The position numbers and the translations under genes are program-made. A model generated the notes under the pieces. It ran no database searches. It was given only the letters and a program-made list of their open reading frames with translations, and was not told the origin of the DNA. Of a stretch of 64,000 bases of DNA, positions 22,461-35,800 are shown one piece after another (positions within the stretch are counted from its first letter, which is position 1; each line of letters starts with the position of its first letter). Where the stretch lies: contig NC_034409.1 of the NCBI RefSeq assembly GCF_002078875.1, positions 106,435,250 to 106,499,249 on the forward strand, read 5' to 3'. Source of the DNA: Numida meleagris. Lineage: Eukaryota > Chordata > Aves > Galliformes > Numididae.

Positions 22461-23911
22461 GATCACTATCAAAACAGAGAGATATCAGCATTCCCTGGAC
22501 CCTAAGCAGTCTTCTTGAGCAGTCATTCTCTCTTTCTTTATTTCCAAAGACCATTAAAACACATGTTGAGTCAGAGTAGCCTTGTTTGTCCTCATCATAC
22601 AATATTAGCACACATGGCCTTGACCATGTTAATAACATTTATATATCAAGATCTGTATGATTATGATTAATATTTCTCACATTCCCAGAACATATGAATG
22701 GCAGAGAAGCTGCCTGAACAGAACTGACCTGAAAGAAATGCCTGCAAATGTACAGCATGTTCAGTCAGTCCTAGATGTGCAGAATCTAAAGTGCATCCTT
22801 TGCACTCATGGTTGATGTAGTACAACTGCTGGAGTGTACAAATTATAAAGCAGACACATCCATGACAAGCTCCACAACTCTACATATAGAACAATAAAGA
22901 TCAAGTGCATACATGGAATTTTTTTTATGTAGGGTTAGCTCATTCACATGAAATACACCTTTATGTAAAAGAGCATTATGAAAACTATGAACATGTGAAC
23001 CACGTGTGTGTTACTTTCACCATCAGAACAGGGCTGAAAAGGGATTTACAGTGATGAATCTGTGGTTTGTTCTTACCTGCTCACAGTGCTTTATACACAT
23101 AAGGTCTAAAAGTACTCTTTTTGGACAAAGGCATCTAATATAGGTGTATTTACTGAGTTTATTTCAATGTATTTCTTTGTACTGAGAAAACATACTGCAG
23201 TTTTGTGGACTTGACATTTTAAGTGATCACTTGAAAAATGCTGGTGTCCCTGAAATGAGAATACTTAAAATAATTATCCCTGTTTTTCAAAATGAGACAG
23301 TGAAAAAGTAATGATGAAAAAGCTCTGAACTAAACCTATTTTTCTTCCCTTTTCTTGATATTCAACTATAATCTGGATATAGTCTTGCAGGCAGCCAATG
23401 GCTTAAAGATGTGAACAGCCATAAATGAATCTTATAAAGAGAAAATTAATGTAGCAAAATCTGACAGCTGCATGACATTCATTCTAAGCAAATTCCGCAT
23501 TGGTTCAATCTTTTGAGCAACTGTTATTTGGGTCAGCGTTATTACTTTCACAGTTCACAGTCTTTATCTTCAAGGAGAAAGTCAGTTTCCCTTCATTTAA
23601 ATTCTCTTAGGCAAGACCCCAAGAATTTCTGTCACTGACCCTAGGATTTGTATTCCACACCATGTCCACAGTCAAGATGTGGTATCTTCTCCCTAGAGCA
23701 TTTTCACTGAGAAAGTGTAACATATAAACAATCCCTGTTAATTAAGTCTCGTTGACTTGCGTTCATTTTGGAGCAGAGGGACCATGGTAAAAAGCACAGC
23801 ACCTTGCAGATCAAAGAATGCAGAAGATGATAGGATAATAAATAAATAAATAATATCCCAAAGAGTCAAAAGTCAATATAGTGTGCTTCATTTCTTTTTT
23901 CTTTCTGACAG

Positions 23912-24045
23912 GAACATTGGCCCAAGAGTCTAGTAAGGATCGGTTCAATAACAATGATTTAAGGCTGGTCTTCAATAGAGACTCGGCAGCTGACAGCTTT
24001 TCTGTTCAAATTGACAACATCACAAAGAAAGGCCTGAATAATTAA
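23912..24045 (+). other. Possible cryptic plus-strand exon (speculative)
   Basis: A strong 3' splice-site context (CATTTCTTTTTTCTTTCTGACAG, ending at 23911) is followed directly by an open frame of 43 codons to a TAA at 24043-24045. The peptide has a mixed, protein-like composition (for example LRLVFNRDSAADSFSVQIDN) and lacks a Met, so it would need an upstream exon. A variant polyadenylation hexamer ATTAAA occurs about 80 bp downstream. I do not recognise the peptide. Frames of this length also arise by chance in 64 kb. Confidence 0.2.
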
Positions 24046-24850
24046 TTGTATGCGATTGGATGGGACCTGATTGTGACCAACCTGTTACACTGACTTCCTT
24101 CAATCTGATCTTTCAAAATGAGATATTAAAACTTAAACCATTGTACACTTTTTCCTATTACCTGCCTAGTGCTTCTTCTGCAGCACAGCAACAGCCTATC
24201 CTCATGAGATTACACAAGGTGAAGGAGAGACCTGATCTTGCTTGGGTGACTAGGACTCCATATTATAGGCCTGCCTAGTGTCTATAAATCTACTTTCAAA
24301 TTCTATTATGCTGATGCAGCCATCCAAAAACAGAGTCAGGTAAAGAAAGTACATTATCAAAAGTAAAGCTATTCACTAACGACTATCCTCTTGCCTTGAA
24401 AAACCATTCAAAAAAAGCTACCCTTTTGCATGTAATTTCTGAGATATTTTTTATCTAAGATTTCCAAGAAGCATTTCCCACTTAAATAGAAGATGCAAGT
24501 CTCTGAACGTCCGTGGACAAGTGATGTGATTAACCTCATTTCAAATATCATCTGCACTTTTTTTTTAGGGACCTAATATATTAAAATGGAAATCTGCAAC
24601 ACAGGATTCTGTTTAATTCAGATGATGCTTTCTTAAGACCCAGGCATATTTCTCCCCTTATTCAGACAAAACTAACACTGAATTTTATTCTGCACAGGAA
24701 AGACTGGTTGAAGACTGCGTATTTTAAAGCTTCATTGATAGCTTGTCTTCTGAACGACAGACAATGCTTACATGAAATATAATATGATTGTTCAGGACTA
24801 CCACAGTAATCTGTTTTCCAGTCCCAACTTAACACTGCATCATAGCACAC

Positions 24851-24882
24851 AATAGAATATAGAATATAGAATATAGAATATA
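24851..24882 (+). repeat. 7-bp tandem repeat (ATAGAAT)n abutting a CR1 tail
   Basis: About four units of ATAGAAT directly precede the reversed CR1 3' end at 24892. The unit resembles the CR1 terminal repeat (ATTCTAT read in reverse), so this is probably an expanded CR1 tail. Confidence 0.7.
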
Positions 24883-25030
24883 TATGTGAAATAGAATCAC
24901 GGAATCATCGAATGGTTTAGGTTGGAAGGAATCTTTAAGATCATCCAGTTTCACCTCCTGCTATAGGCAGAGACGCTTCTCACTAGACCAGGTTGCTCAA
25001 AGCCCCATCCAATAGTCTCCAGTGCTTAAT
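24883..25030 (-). mobile_element. CR1 LINE, short 3' end fragment
   Basis: On the plus strand, ATAGAATCACGGAATCATCG is followed by GGTTTAGGTTGGAAGGAATC, ATCCAGTTTCACCTCCTGCT, then ACTAGACCAGGTTGCTCAAA and GCCCCATCC. This is the reverse complement of a CR1 3' UTR. About 140 bp remain before an A-rich break near 25035. Confidence 0.85.
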
Positions 25031-27174
25031 GCTTAAAAAAAAAAAAATCTTGTCTCTTTAAAAAATATATAACTTTAAGGCCAACACCATATCTTAAATG
25101 ATGCTGAGTTCTGAATAAGTTGGAATATCTGGAAATAGAACTTACTTTTATTAAGATGATAAAATTTTAAATTATCTTAATTCTTTCCCACATATAAAAT
25201 AATATCCTGTGGAGATGCACCACCTGTTTCTTATAAGATTATGCCCTGCGGTACCTATTATATAAATTAGGAGGTAAAAAAATTTAAAGAGCATTATTTG
25301 CTTAGACTATGACCTCTGTTAAATATTTATATATTAATAAAAGTATTTATGTAAGAAAGTATCACATGTATGCATGTGTGCACATGAATGTCTTCATGCA
25401 GGAGATAAATAATAGAAAGTCCCTCTCTATAGTAAATTATAGATGAGATATATAATATATGAACTAGAGCTAATGACAGGAAAAGCCATTGGCCCACAAG
25501 AAGCTGGGGGCAGAGCTTGCTGAAGACCCACTGCCTGCTGTAGAGGGGTGCCATATGAATAAAATATAAGTTCAAAACAATAGCTTTGAAGACTTCGTAA
25601 CTGTGCAGTTTTCTGTGCTCTACTTTGGGAAACACTTATAAAAGCAAATGGAAAAAAATATGAAAAATTAAATTTCACAAAACTGAAAAAATATTGAATA
25701 TTTGACAGGATTCAGAAAAGACCTACAAAAATGATTCGGGAACTGGAAACTCAACTTTACAGTGGTAGACTTAAGAGGGCAGCTTAGAAGTCTTAGGGAA
25801 GCCTTTTAACTGAGCAGGTGAAGATATAACAGCACACATTGTCAGAAAGTGGAAACTAAACTCATTCAGAATAGATAGAAAATGTAATATTTAAGTATCA
25901 GGATAGTCATTAAAAATGCCACAATTAATCCAGAAATTAGGAAGTGGATGAAGGAATTCTAGAGTAAATTCCAGGATAAATGTGTAAGCTTAAAACAGTT
26001 TAAAGGATTGTTGAGAAGAAAGCGAGAATTTGCAGATGTGATGGAATTAGGCACTTCACTGTGGTAAAATAGAAGCCAGCTACCATTGCAACTGCCTCCA
26101 TCACTTCCCTTTGAGAAGCCCAATTCCTTCATTTGTGTTCCCGGAAGAAAACTGCGGTGCACAGCTTTATAAGGATTTCCTTCAAGAAGGAACACTTCTG
26201 CATGTGACGCCAGCTAACAATTCAAAGACACGTGCTTTTGGTTTTTAACTTGACTTAACCAAAATTTCACAGTGAAATTATTTCTCTGAATATTGTCATT
26301 CATATCTGTCTCCCTTTGCAGTACCAATTCTCTGAGCAAAGAAACTCTCAGCACACATGAGCAACCATTTATCTAACTTTATCATTACTTCTGGGTTCTT
26401 GACCAGGTCAAATGTATTGAATTCGAATAATTATATCAGAATATTCTGTACTAAAACAGTGAGACAGGGGATTGAAAGACACATTGAAAGTGTTTGTCAA
26501 TAAGTGAACAAAGCAAATATTAAAAATACTTACAGCAGGAAATTAGCTCACACAGAACAAGAACTGGTCTCAGTAGTTCCTGATAGCCTGATCCAAACAT
26601 AATGTGCTTAAAGATAAAGCAAAATTCTTCTGAGACTTGGAGGGGCCAGGCTGAGGATGGTGAATTAATTTTAGATCCAGATCTTCATACTCTTCCTTCT
26701 AATTTCTTTAGTTCCTGGTTACAGTCTGGATTAGAATCAAATCTGTGCTACAAAATTAGCAGAGATACTTGAGATTTCCTATTACTTATTCTTTGAGAAT
26801 TATGAAAGAATTAATTTTCTCTTTTTTTTTTCAATTTAAAATAGACTTTCAGTTAAACATAAAAGCCATATTTTGCTCAGAAGCCAACCTGATATTCTTC
26901 ACGTTAGTCTATGATTGTAAGATTAAACAGATAAAGAGTTTTGACAGACAAAGAGAAGAATTGAATAAGATGTAGATAAGAGCTCTTGTAGAATATCATC
27001 TGTAATTCAGGTTGATTTTGCTCACAAAGGACATCTGAAATAAAAATAACAAGAATAGCTATAGAGTCCTTAGGTAAAAAGAGAACCTATGATTTTAGAA
27101 GGGATATCAATAAGCTGTTTTATTTACACTACTAAATAAAAAGCAGTAATAAATGTGTCAATAATAATGTTTAC

Positions 27175-27181
<7 letters not shown>

Positions 27182-27217
<36 letters not shown>
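27182..27217 (+). repeat. (TG)n dinucleotide microsatellite, about 18 units
   Basis: Uninterrupted TG alternation preceded by a short ATATAT stretch. Likely polymorphic between individuals. Confidence 0.95.
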
Positions 27218-27219
<2 letters not shown>

Positions 27220-27905
27220 GAAGTATATACACCAGGGAAGGAGAGAGAAGAATTACTGAATTTAAAGAGCATTACTGGAATGAGATTTAATGGCTTTGAA
27301 TTAGTCATGAATAAAACTGAGTCTAGACATTTGGAGAAGATTAGATGAAGATTTGGAACCTTCCGAACAGAGCAGTAGGGAAGACTTAACTTGTTTCAAT
27401 ATGGAGCCTGAGGAGGAGATGGAAGTGACTAACACAAGAAAAGTGTTGAGCATTCAGTTCAAGCAAACTGGCATTTGCTAATCTTTCTCAGCATCTACTA
27501 AATCACATTTTGTTGATCCTATGTATCAGATCTTCTAATAATTATCTGTAGGACTTGGGGATATTTTTTCTTCCAGACTGTACTGTAATGAGTCTGTTGC
27601 CTTCTGACCATGCAGTACAGTGAGGGGATACTGGGCAGAAAACGATATTCTAAATGGAAAGGCTTAGAAAACCCAAAGTGCTTCATTGGCATCTGTTGTT
27701 TACATGCTCAGGATTGCAGAAAGTCTCCTAATTTGGGATCAATACAGAATTATGATATAAAGTAGACTGGCAAGGGCGTCTGGGTGGTCTACTTTTCTCT
27801 GCATTGCTTGGAAGTTTTTTATGAGAGAGTTATCCTGTCACTGGAGGGTTAGAGGACATAGCTTCTTCATCCCTGCTCTTCACTGTATCATATTGTTGAT
27901 TTTTT

Positions 27906-27956
27906 AAATATAATAAATATAAATTATTATTTATTATATTTTCAAATATAATAAAT
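27906..27956. repeat. AT-rich inverted repeat with a third direct copy
   Basis: AAATATAATAAAT (27906-27918) and ATTTATTATATTT (27929-27941) form a perfect 13-bp stem around a 10-nt loop. The left arm recurs in direct orientation at 27944-27956. Confidence 0.75.
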
Positions 27957-28008
27957 ATATATATAATTTTAGATTCTGTATGTCAAAGGTTTTAAGATCA
28001 TTTTCTGT

Positions 28009-28009
<1 letters not shown>

Positions 28010-28055
<46 letters not shown>

Positions 28056-28072
28056 GAGGTGGGGTGGGGTGG
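28010..28072 (+). repeat. T41 homopolymer followed by a G-rich run
   Basis: Forty-one consecutive T (28010-28050) are followed by GAGGGGAGGTGGGGTGGGGTGG (28051-28072), which has three G4 runs. In the DSCAM transcript this reads as a C-rich stretch followed by A41. Confidence 0.9.
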
Positions 28073-28273
28073 AATAAGAATAGATGTTCTATGAACTTTT
28101 CAGTATTATGCATGTATGATCCTGCAACTGAATTTGATGACCCAGGTAATTTTTTTCCTAAATTCTAATGGCAGCCAAAGGTACTTTTTGCTTTTATATC
28201 CCCATTTCAGCAGAGTTTCTGACCATGGAAGGTTTCACAGTTGGGAAAAATTTTCAATTTTCTTTTTTTCTCT

Positions 28274-28315
28274 TTGTTGTTGTTGTTGTTGTTGTTGTCG
28301 TCGTCGTCGTTGTTT
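28274..28315 (+). repeat. (GTT)n/(GTC)n trinucleotide repeat
   Basis: About seven GTT units pass into four GTC units and back to GTT, a microsatellite with an internal T-to-C variant block. The reading frames through it (poly-Val, poly-Cys, poly-Arg) are artefacts. Confidence 0.9.
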
Positions 28316-29608
28316 GCTTTCTTTCGAACTCTGCACAAGGATTTACAAGGACAAAACACTTTGTGTAGCCCATGGAACTTATCCGAGCTTCACTTCAGAA
28401 AATACCTCAGTCTAGTTTGACATATTTCTTGCATTTATTTGGAGTCAGTAACAGTGAAACAGAGAGAACAGAAAATCAGTCCATCTATCATTTCTTGAAA
28501 ATAAGACAACATTATTGTTATATTTTGAGATGTGTGTACAAAGGATAGAAGATAATAATGAATATCACTATTCATGCACCATGTCATACTTTGCAAAACT
28601 ACAGGGTTAATCAAAGCCACTAAAAGAGCCCATACACAGTGAAAACATTTGCTTTCTGTTCCAATTTACAGTTTGGATACTGTGGCTATTCATGCCACAG
28701 TGTGTCTGTAACAACAGCTACTAAAAGATTTTGGATGGACAGGTATTCTGCTTACTGTTCTTACCACAGTTGTAATAATTTAGAGACAGATTTAAGAACT
28801 AGTTTAAATACTGTTAGTAATTTACACATGAGAGGCTAAGATGCAGAACTGGCCTGGAAAAACTATAGCAAACATATAAAAGTAACAGGTTGGCCTCCAA
28901 ACTCTTCAAAAAATAGAAATTTGGAGTATAATACTACCACTTTTCTATCTACCAATAGCAGCACTAACAAAAACACCAACAAGCTAATGCAAGTTTTCTG
29001 ACTTTGAAAATCTAAGTCACATACAATGGATATACACTGTTTTGGTGGCTTCCTTTTATAAGGGGCTGTTATAATGAAGAAGTGTGGAAAATGAAAGAAA
29101 CTAATTTACTATTTATTTTGTACTACAAGGTGGAAGAGAAATTCTGGTGGGGTGAATAAGTAGGGAAGTAGCTAGATTCCCAGGAGATGGTAATAGCACA
29201 ATGTAACATAGTTCAGATATTTGAGGGTACAGTGGTGTAAGAACAACTTAGACTAGCTGAACATGAGCCTATAAGGTAACATGGAATAATGTAGTGAAGG
29301 GTTATTCATATGCGTTTAGTCCACAAGAGCACTAAGGGTTCTTCTCTGATTTTTATCGAAGCTCTCTCTTTACAAAATATTTTACCAAAAACTAGTACTC
29401 AAACTACTGACATGAATGGTCACATCCTCATGAAATTAACAGCAAATAAAAGTGACAGTATATATATATTTATATATTTAAAACTACCCATTTTATCACC
29501 AGAGAAAGTTAACACATATTTCCAGTCTGTTTACCACCTGTCTATTAACAACTACTGATTAATAATAACTAATGCCTTTGCATCTGCTGGAAATGCAGGT
29601 GAGCATGA

Positions 29609-29843
29609 GATCACAGAATCACAGAAACATTTAGGTTGGATAAGATCTTCAGGATCATAAAGTCCAACCACCAACCTGATCTACTGAGTACCATCACCAA
29701 ATCATGCCCCTTTGTGACACATCTGGACATCTCTTAAATATTTCAAGGATGGGCTTCCTTCCCTAGGCAATCTGTTCCAATGCTTGACCACCATCCCCAA
29801 GAAGTATTTATTTCTTACACCCAATCTAAACTTCTCCTTTTTT
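29609..29843 (-). mobile_element. CR1 LINE, 3' end fragment
   Basis: The plus strand reads GATCACAGAATCACAGAAAC, TTTAGGTTGGATAAGATCTT, then AAAGTCCAACCACCAACCTG, later GGCAATCTGTTCCAATGCTT and a TTTCTTACACCCAATCTAAA block. This is a reversed CR1 3' UTR plus the ORF2 end, moderately diverged. Confidence 0.9.
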
Positions 29844-32800
29844 AGAAGTCATTGATGAAACAGAAGTCAGTGTATGCATCCTTTCACCACCCCATAAACT
29901 TGAACCTAAGGAAAATATAACAAAACAGATGCTTATTCCAGTTTTTTTGGAGCTGCAGAGACACAGAGCATGTGTAGAAACAGACAGTAAATTACCATAT
30001 TTATTCATTCAAGCCAATAGCACAAATTGTTGGCAGGAGTAATCCTGAAGTTTTCTAAGAGATTCTTGGATGACAATAGTCGTTTTTGTCTCTCACTCAA
30101 AATTATTCACAATACATTCCCTGAAAATTGAAATCTACAGTGGAGCCTCCCAGCTTTAGCTTTGGAGAAAAAGGCAATCTATTGAGAGACTTTACTCTGG
30201 AAGAAGACATTCTGCCAATCTCACAATCAGAAAAACAAAGCTGTAAATCTTGCAAAATGAATGACCATTAAAAGATTTAAATCCTATGAGGTGCTAACCA
30301 AAATTAATACGTAATGTCTCTGCAGTCCGTCATCTAAATAAGCTGGGGACAAAAAGATCTCACAAAGCTAGACTGTCTTGTACTGATTTTTGAAGAAAGG
30401 AAATGGATTCAAAAATTCTCAGGTGAGTAAGTAATCTGCTTTGTTCAGTCGCAATACTCCAACACGCTAATCACTGCTACTTGAAAAAATCTTCTAGACA
30501 TGAGAAATTAAAATATTATTACATACTGTATGCAATACCATAGCTCATATGTGCAGAGAGTATTACAGGACTCTTCCCCAAACAATTTCCTACAGGTAGT
30601 ATAGTACTCACCAGTCTGTCTAATACTGCCCTTGGCAACAGGGAATTCAGAAAGCTAAAACTAAGACTGAGGGCAAAGCATGATGGGAAATAATACATAC
30701 AATTACGTTGATCACCTCATTTTTGAGTATTACAACTCATCTTGAAGTAGAGGTATTCAAAAATCATTACTATTTTAAATATTCTTGACCATGGAATACA
30801 AAGTCACTGACTTTTTATTAGGTTTTCAGATACTCCGATAAGTTTTGCAGAGAATGTAATTGATGAAGAGAGAAAAGGTCTTCTCAGATCTTCTGTGGTG
30901 GAATAGATGTGTGGATTCTACTTTTAAGAGGCTATGGCCATCCACTAAGTCTGCTATCTGGCAATAGAATTGAAGTGAAAGATCTTGGAAACTGCATCCA
31001 TATTCAGGGAAGCAAAAATCAGTGTCTGCTCCTCAGTGCCCTTTTGCTAGGTAACACAGTTTTATTCCTAAATATTGGTCATGAATTCAGTTTTGGTAGG
31101 TTTTGAGGCTTATCACACCAACTATAAATAGAAAACGGATTCTACAAGAGTTCATAAGTAGCATCCAAATCTTAAGGGAAAATTACAATTATTACTTTTC
31201 TTTTAATCTGTTCTTTTTTTTTTGCTTCTAGATATTATGATTATCTTGACTAAGCATGCAATTCTCTGCTTCCTTTTGTTTTATTGTTTTCATTGTTTTG
31301 AACTTACTGGGAGGTGGGGAAGGATATTGGCATCTACAAAGCGATTGACTGTGCAGCCTGATCATTTGCTAAGCATTATTAAAAGCTCCCTGAAATCACT
31401 CCAGTGCATTGCCCTTTACAAGCCATCAGCCATCAATTCAGACCGTCAAATGTGATTACCAGCATTCTTCCTGAAGCCACTTCCAAGCCATTAGTCTGAT
31501 CGAAAAGCTGTGTCTCTTTTTCCCAAGTGCATGTAAATCTACCACACCAGTGCTTCTGTGTTTATGTGGTGACTCATTACACTTCTGAATAGCATTTATG
31601 ATGTTAAATCTCCAAGACAAGACAGAACCTAAGTTTCCAAAAATCACCGTTAAGGAAACATTTTTAAATATATGCTCACATGTACATATTTCGTACATGC
31701 ACATCTAACAATAATGTATTTCAAATGCACATTTTCCGCTAGCATGTGCAAAAGAGATTTTTTGGCAGTTGCTTGGAAAAGTTCAGTTAGACAGGAACCA
31801 AACTGCCATCAGTATCTACCACAAGTCCTGCTATTAGGGAGTATACTGTGACTACTTCTACACTTTTATCTGACCAGGCATGGATGAGATGAATCCTAAA
31901 CAACATTCACCTCAGACCAGATAAAATATTTTTAGGGAAACAGTAAATGCTTTATATTTGCCACATATTGATTTGGGAAATGAAACTCTGCATGTGTATC
32001 ATTTTCTGCACAGAATTATAACTGAACCTAAAAGTTGACTCTCCTTCCAGCCCAGCCTTCACTTCAAGAACACATAAAATTACAAATACGAAAAGCTCAG
32101 AAAGGAACATTGAAAGGTACTGAGCTGAGGCAGTCAGGACTGGCCACCAAACCTCAAATGTGTTTTCGGGTTTCACAGTTATCAAGGTAAATGTGCTGAG
32201 AGATTAAAATTACCATAGAAAATATTTAAGTCCTTATCAGAACCCAACACCTGGGTAATATCCAGAGGTTGTAAGGTTCAAGATGCACTATGACCCATTC
32301 ACAGAGTGGGAAATGGAGGAGAAGAGAAACAAGTCAGAAAACTCCCATTTGCTCAGTTTCCTCCAGACTAAAAAAGCAGGAAACAGAAAAGTTTATGAAT
32401 ATACTTATAAAAATTCAGCTCTCAGTCCAGTTACCATCTCCCTCTATTGTACAACTGAACAAATGACCAGCTTTTCATTTCTGTAGGAAATATCTTTTAT
32501 GTAGTTTTTCATTTTATAATTGGAACATAATATGCCAAGATTTTTTATCTTCACCTGATTGAGAAACCAGAACAAATCTTCATAAAATGAAGAGGTCTTG
32601 TAGCAACAACGATAGAAATCATTATAAATGCAAAACAGCAAGATAGACGAGTAACTAGAAGATGCACCATTCCCCACAAATAATTTACAACGAATCATTT
32701 ATTTATCCAATTTCATTGTTTTTTTCCCTGCTTACTATACGTTAGCAAGATCTCACAGTCCTAGAACTGACTTTTCACTTGAAATTATTCATGATTTTTC

Positions 32801-35800
32801 CCCTTTAAAGATGAAAAGTCTTCTTTCTTTTTCAAACAGATTTTATCAGGTTTGGAAATAATGTAGAATTAGATTTAAACTAGACAACTTTATTTGACTA
32901 AACAACTTTAGAGTGCTGAAAACTTATCTAGATCTTAATTCTGTGGCATAGTTATTCTACACTGAATTTTTTAAAGGATGCTTCTCCAAGCGATATACTT
33001 CAGTAATCCTAAGTAATTTAACATTTATTTCAGCATGATTTTAAGCAAGTAAAATGTCTATATAGCACATATCTCTAAGGCATGGAAAAAAATATCGATC
33101 ATTAGGTATCTTCTTTTTCTGTCTTTCAATTTAAATTTCTTTCTCCATTGTCCTCTCTGTTCACTAATTTATATTTTGCCACAGACCGCATCCTATGTAG
33201 CTGTGCCCAGAGGGTGTTGCTTATAGGGCAGCAGTGAGCAAGCTCTTTTTGTTCACGTACAGGCGTGGAGTCTCTTGGGATGCCTGAGATTTAGGGACCA
33301 CAAGCAGAACCATTTTCCAGTATGGTCAAAGGTGTCACCCACAGCTTTTAGCAAAAAAAATGGAAATAATCTCACTCTAACACAAAGTTTAAGACTTTAT
33401 ATATTGAAAGTCAGCTTTTTTCAACTGAGAATAATACCTGCTTCCACATGTAAACTTTTCCTCACACAAAGGAATGCCTCTGAGAAACCCATTTTCCAAA
33501 AATGTCAAGTAAGCATGGATCATTTTGGGTATCATTTAGAGGGACAGTGGACATTAACCAGGGGGACTGCAATTCAGGATCACTATTCTGACTCTGAGGC
33601 ATAGCGTCATATTTTGGCTGTGCATCACATGTCTGAATCAAACAGCAGATCCACTTCTCTGCAGCTCCTTCTCTGCAGCTGACTGCAGTGTTGTGTTTCA
33701 CCAGCCATGTATTGGTAACATCCTTCAGCTGCTTGATATCAGTACCTAATGTAATTACATCCTACCAGTTACAACACCTGAATTAAGGTAGTATGAACAT
33801 CAAATCCAGATATTTTGTATTTAAGAACTCACTTATTTGCATACATCCTTTTGTGTGAGCAGTTATCACAGCTGGACTGTGGCATGGAGCACAAATCAGG
33901 CATTGCAGAGCCTGAAACAAAAGGATCCAACTCTCAAAATCTTAGGGATAGACAGCAAAAAACGTCAAGAGCAGAGGACATTTAGCAAATGTTTAATCAG
34001 TGATTTCTTCTCAAGCAGTGCTAAAAGTAGTTGCAGTATTAATAATTCGAGTTCCTCAACAATGGAATATCTCTTATCATGCCTGTGGCACAAAATACTA
34101 TTGTTAACATTTTGACTTTCCTTCAGTATTAGAGTACTTATCGAAAGACACAGAAAATTCATGACATACTGCAATATATATAAAGAGTACAAAACCATAC
34201 GTATCAGCCACCATGTCATTACAGATAACAAACATATTCAAAAGGTTCTCTTATGCAGTTGTTTTTTTAATCTACTCTCAGTGTTTCCATTTTTCTCCTA
34301 GATATGCTAAGCTACATATATTTTACAAAATACATCTTTGCCAAACATAACATCTTTTCCTTAGAAATGCTGCTCATGATGAGAACATGAACCAAGTACA
34401 TATTAAATCAACATACACTACCAAAGAAAAACAGAAGTGGAAAAACTGCAGGTCTTCCCAATTTTTGCAGTCCTCCATAATTTTGTCTTTCACTGAGTAT
34501 CATAATGATATAAGTCTATAAGTAAACTAACCACTGCTACACTGTTTAGATCACCCAGGACCACAATTTTTAGAACTGGTGGCCAAAATCACTTATTTCT
34601 GTGTCATCGAAGGACTGTCAAGTAGCACAGTTTAAAGACTATATCCTGAAAATCAGCTCAAGCTAGTATTTATGCTGTTTTAATATCACATTGATCCATA
34701 GCCACATTTTCTTTCCATATAAGGAACTTCCACTGCCTTTGAACCAGTAGCTGTGTAATTTTTCTGAGCTTGGATATGAAGTTTTGCAGAGTGATTAAGG
34801 ATTTTAGATTAGACTCAACACTGTGTGAACACAGCAAGTGAATGGCTTCTACATAAGAGCTTTATTTCCTTTATACAGACATGATTTTGTAGCATTCTAT
34901 TCAGAGAAAAAGTGAGCTCTAGACTACATGCCTGTCAGTTGAGAGTTTATGTCATATATATACTCCTAAACTGCATATTTGCCTAAACTGTCTTTTATAT
35001 ATATGCAATATTTATCATAGGCCTACACTAAATGTATGGAGTGAGTATATATAGTCTCAGACTCTAATCCTGAGATTCCTTCTGCCCTAGCTAAGCTCTG
35101 CCTTTTCTGCTGTCTGAGTTCTAACACAGAGGACTTTGGGATTCATATATATGAAATTAAGGTAATCACTATGTGTGAGATATCCTAAAGAGAGTTCATT
35201 TACTAGACTATTCTAATAAAATTACTGTTTCAGTATTGCTTCTCATAGAAACAACTTTTTTTTGCATACTTGAAGTTTTATACCACGTTCCCATGTTAAA
35301 ACATGTCGTCTAAGCATGTACAAGGCTACACAGGACTGCATCTACTTAAACGTAACACTGCACAATGCATTCCCTGAGATCTCATTCATAATTCTAGATG
35401 ACATAACTAGTGTTCTCATGTTGATGTATTTCTGATTAATGAGGCATTCATTCTGTATCAGGTAGCAATTTCAGAATAGTCTATTTCCAATGAGTTATGA
35501 ATATGACTTGATAATTACCATTTGACCTACTCTTGGGTTGAAATGATTTGTGGATATGTTTTCCCAGAGGACTGACCGAACGTCACTGCCTTGAGATAGT
35601 ATTGTTATGTTCCAGCAATTAAAGGAGGATTAAAAACAAACTAACAAAAAAAAACCAAAAACATAGTAGTCATGGAATATTTGCACATTAGTCAGCAACC
35701 TGAAATTCTGTACGCTTATAAGAGAACTTCCTTAACATGAATGAAAATGAGCAACATAAAAATTCTGCAGCTCTTAGCCTAATGAAAAGTGCAGGTGCTT

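Larger units (their letters stand above)
22313..24850. other. Intronic unique sequence with a possible cryptic exon
   Basis: Begins shortly before a 26-nt A run (22435-22460). It includes an AAAT repeat at 23836-23853 and the candidate plus-strand exon at 23912-24045. The remainder is AT-rich and unrecognised. Confidence 0.55.
25031..29608. other. Intronic sequence rich in simple repeats
   Basis: AT-rich unique sequence holding the TG tract (27182-27217), an AT-rich inverted repeat (27906-27956), the T41 run (28010-28050) and the GTT tract (28274-28315). No gene was recognised. Confidence 0.6.

Noticed and set aside
28116..28415. Poly-Cys, poly-Val and poly-Arg peptides
   Set aside because: They are translations of the GTT/GTC trinucleotide repeat.
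31456..31704. A WEKET-like stretch (minus strand near 31509-31525) resembling the WEKDT motif expected in the missing DSCAM Ig2a exon
   Set aside because: The flanking residues do not match Ig2a, the surrounding frame lacks the expected VVSW and first Cys, and no splice sites fit.
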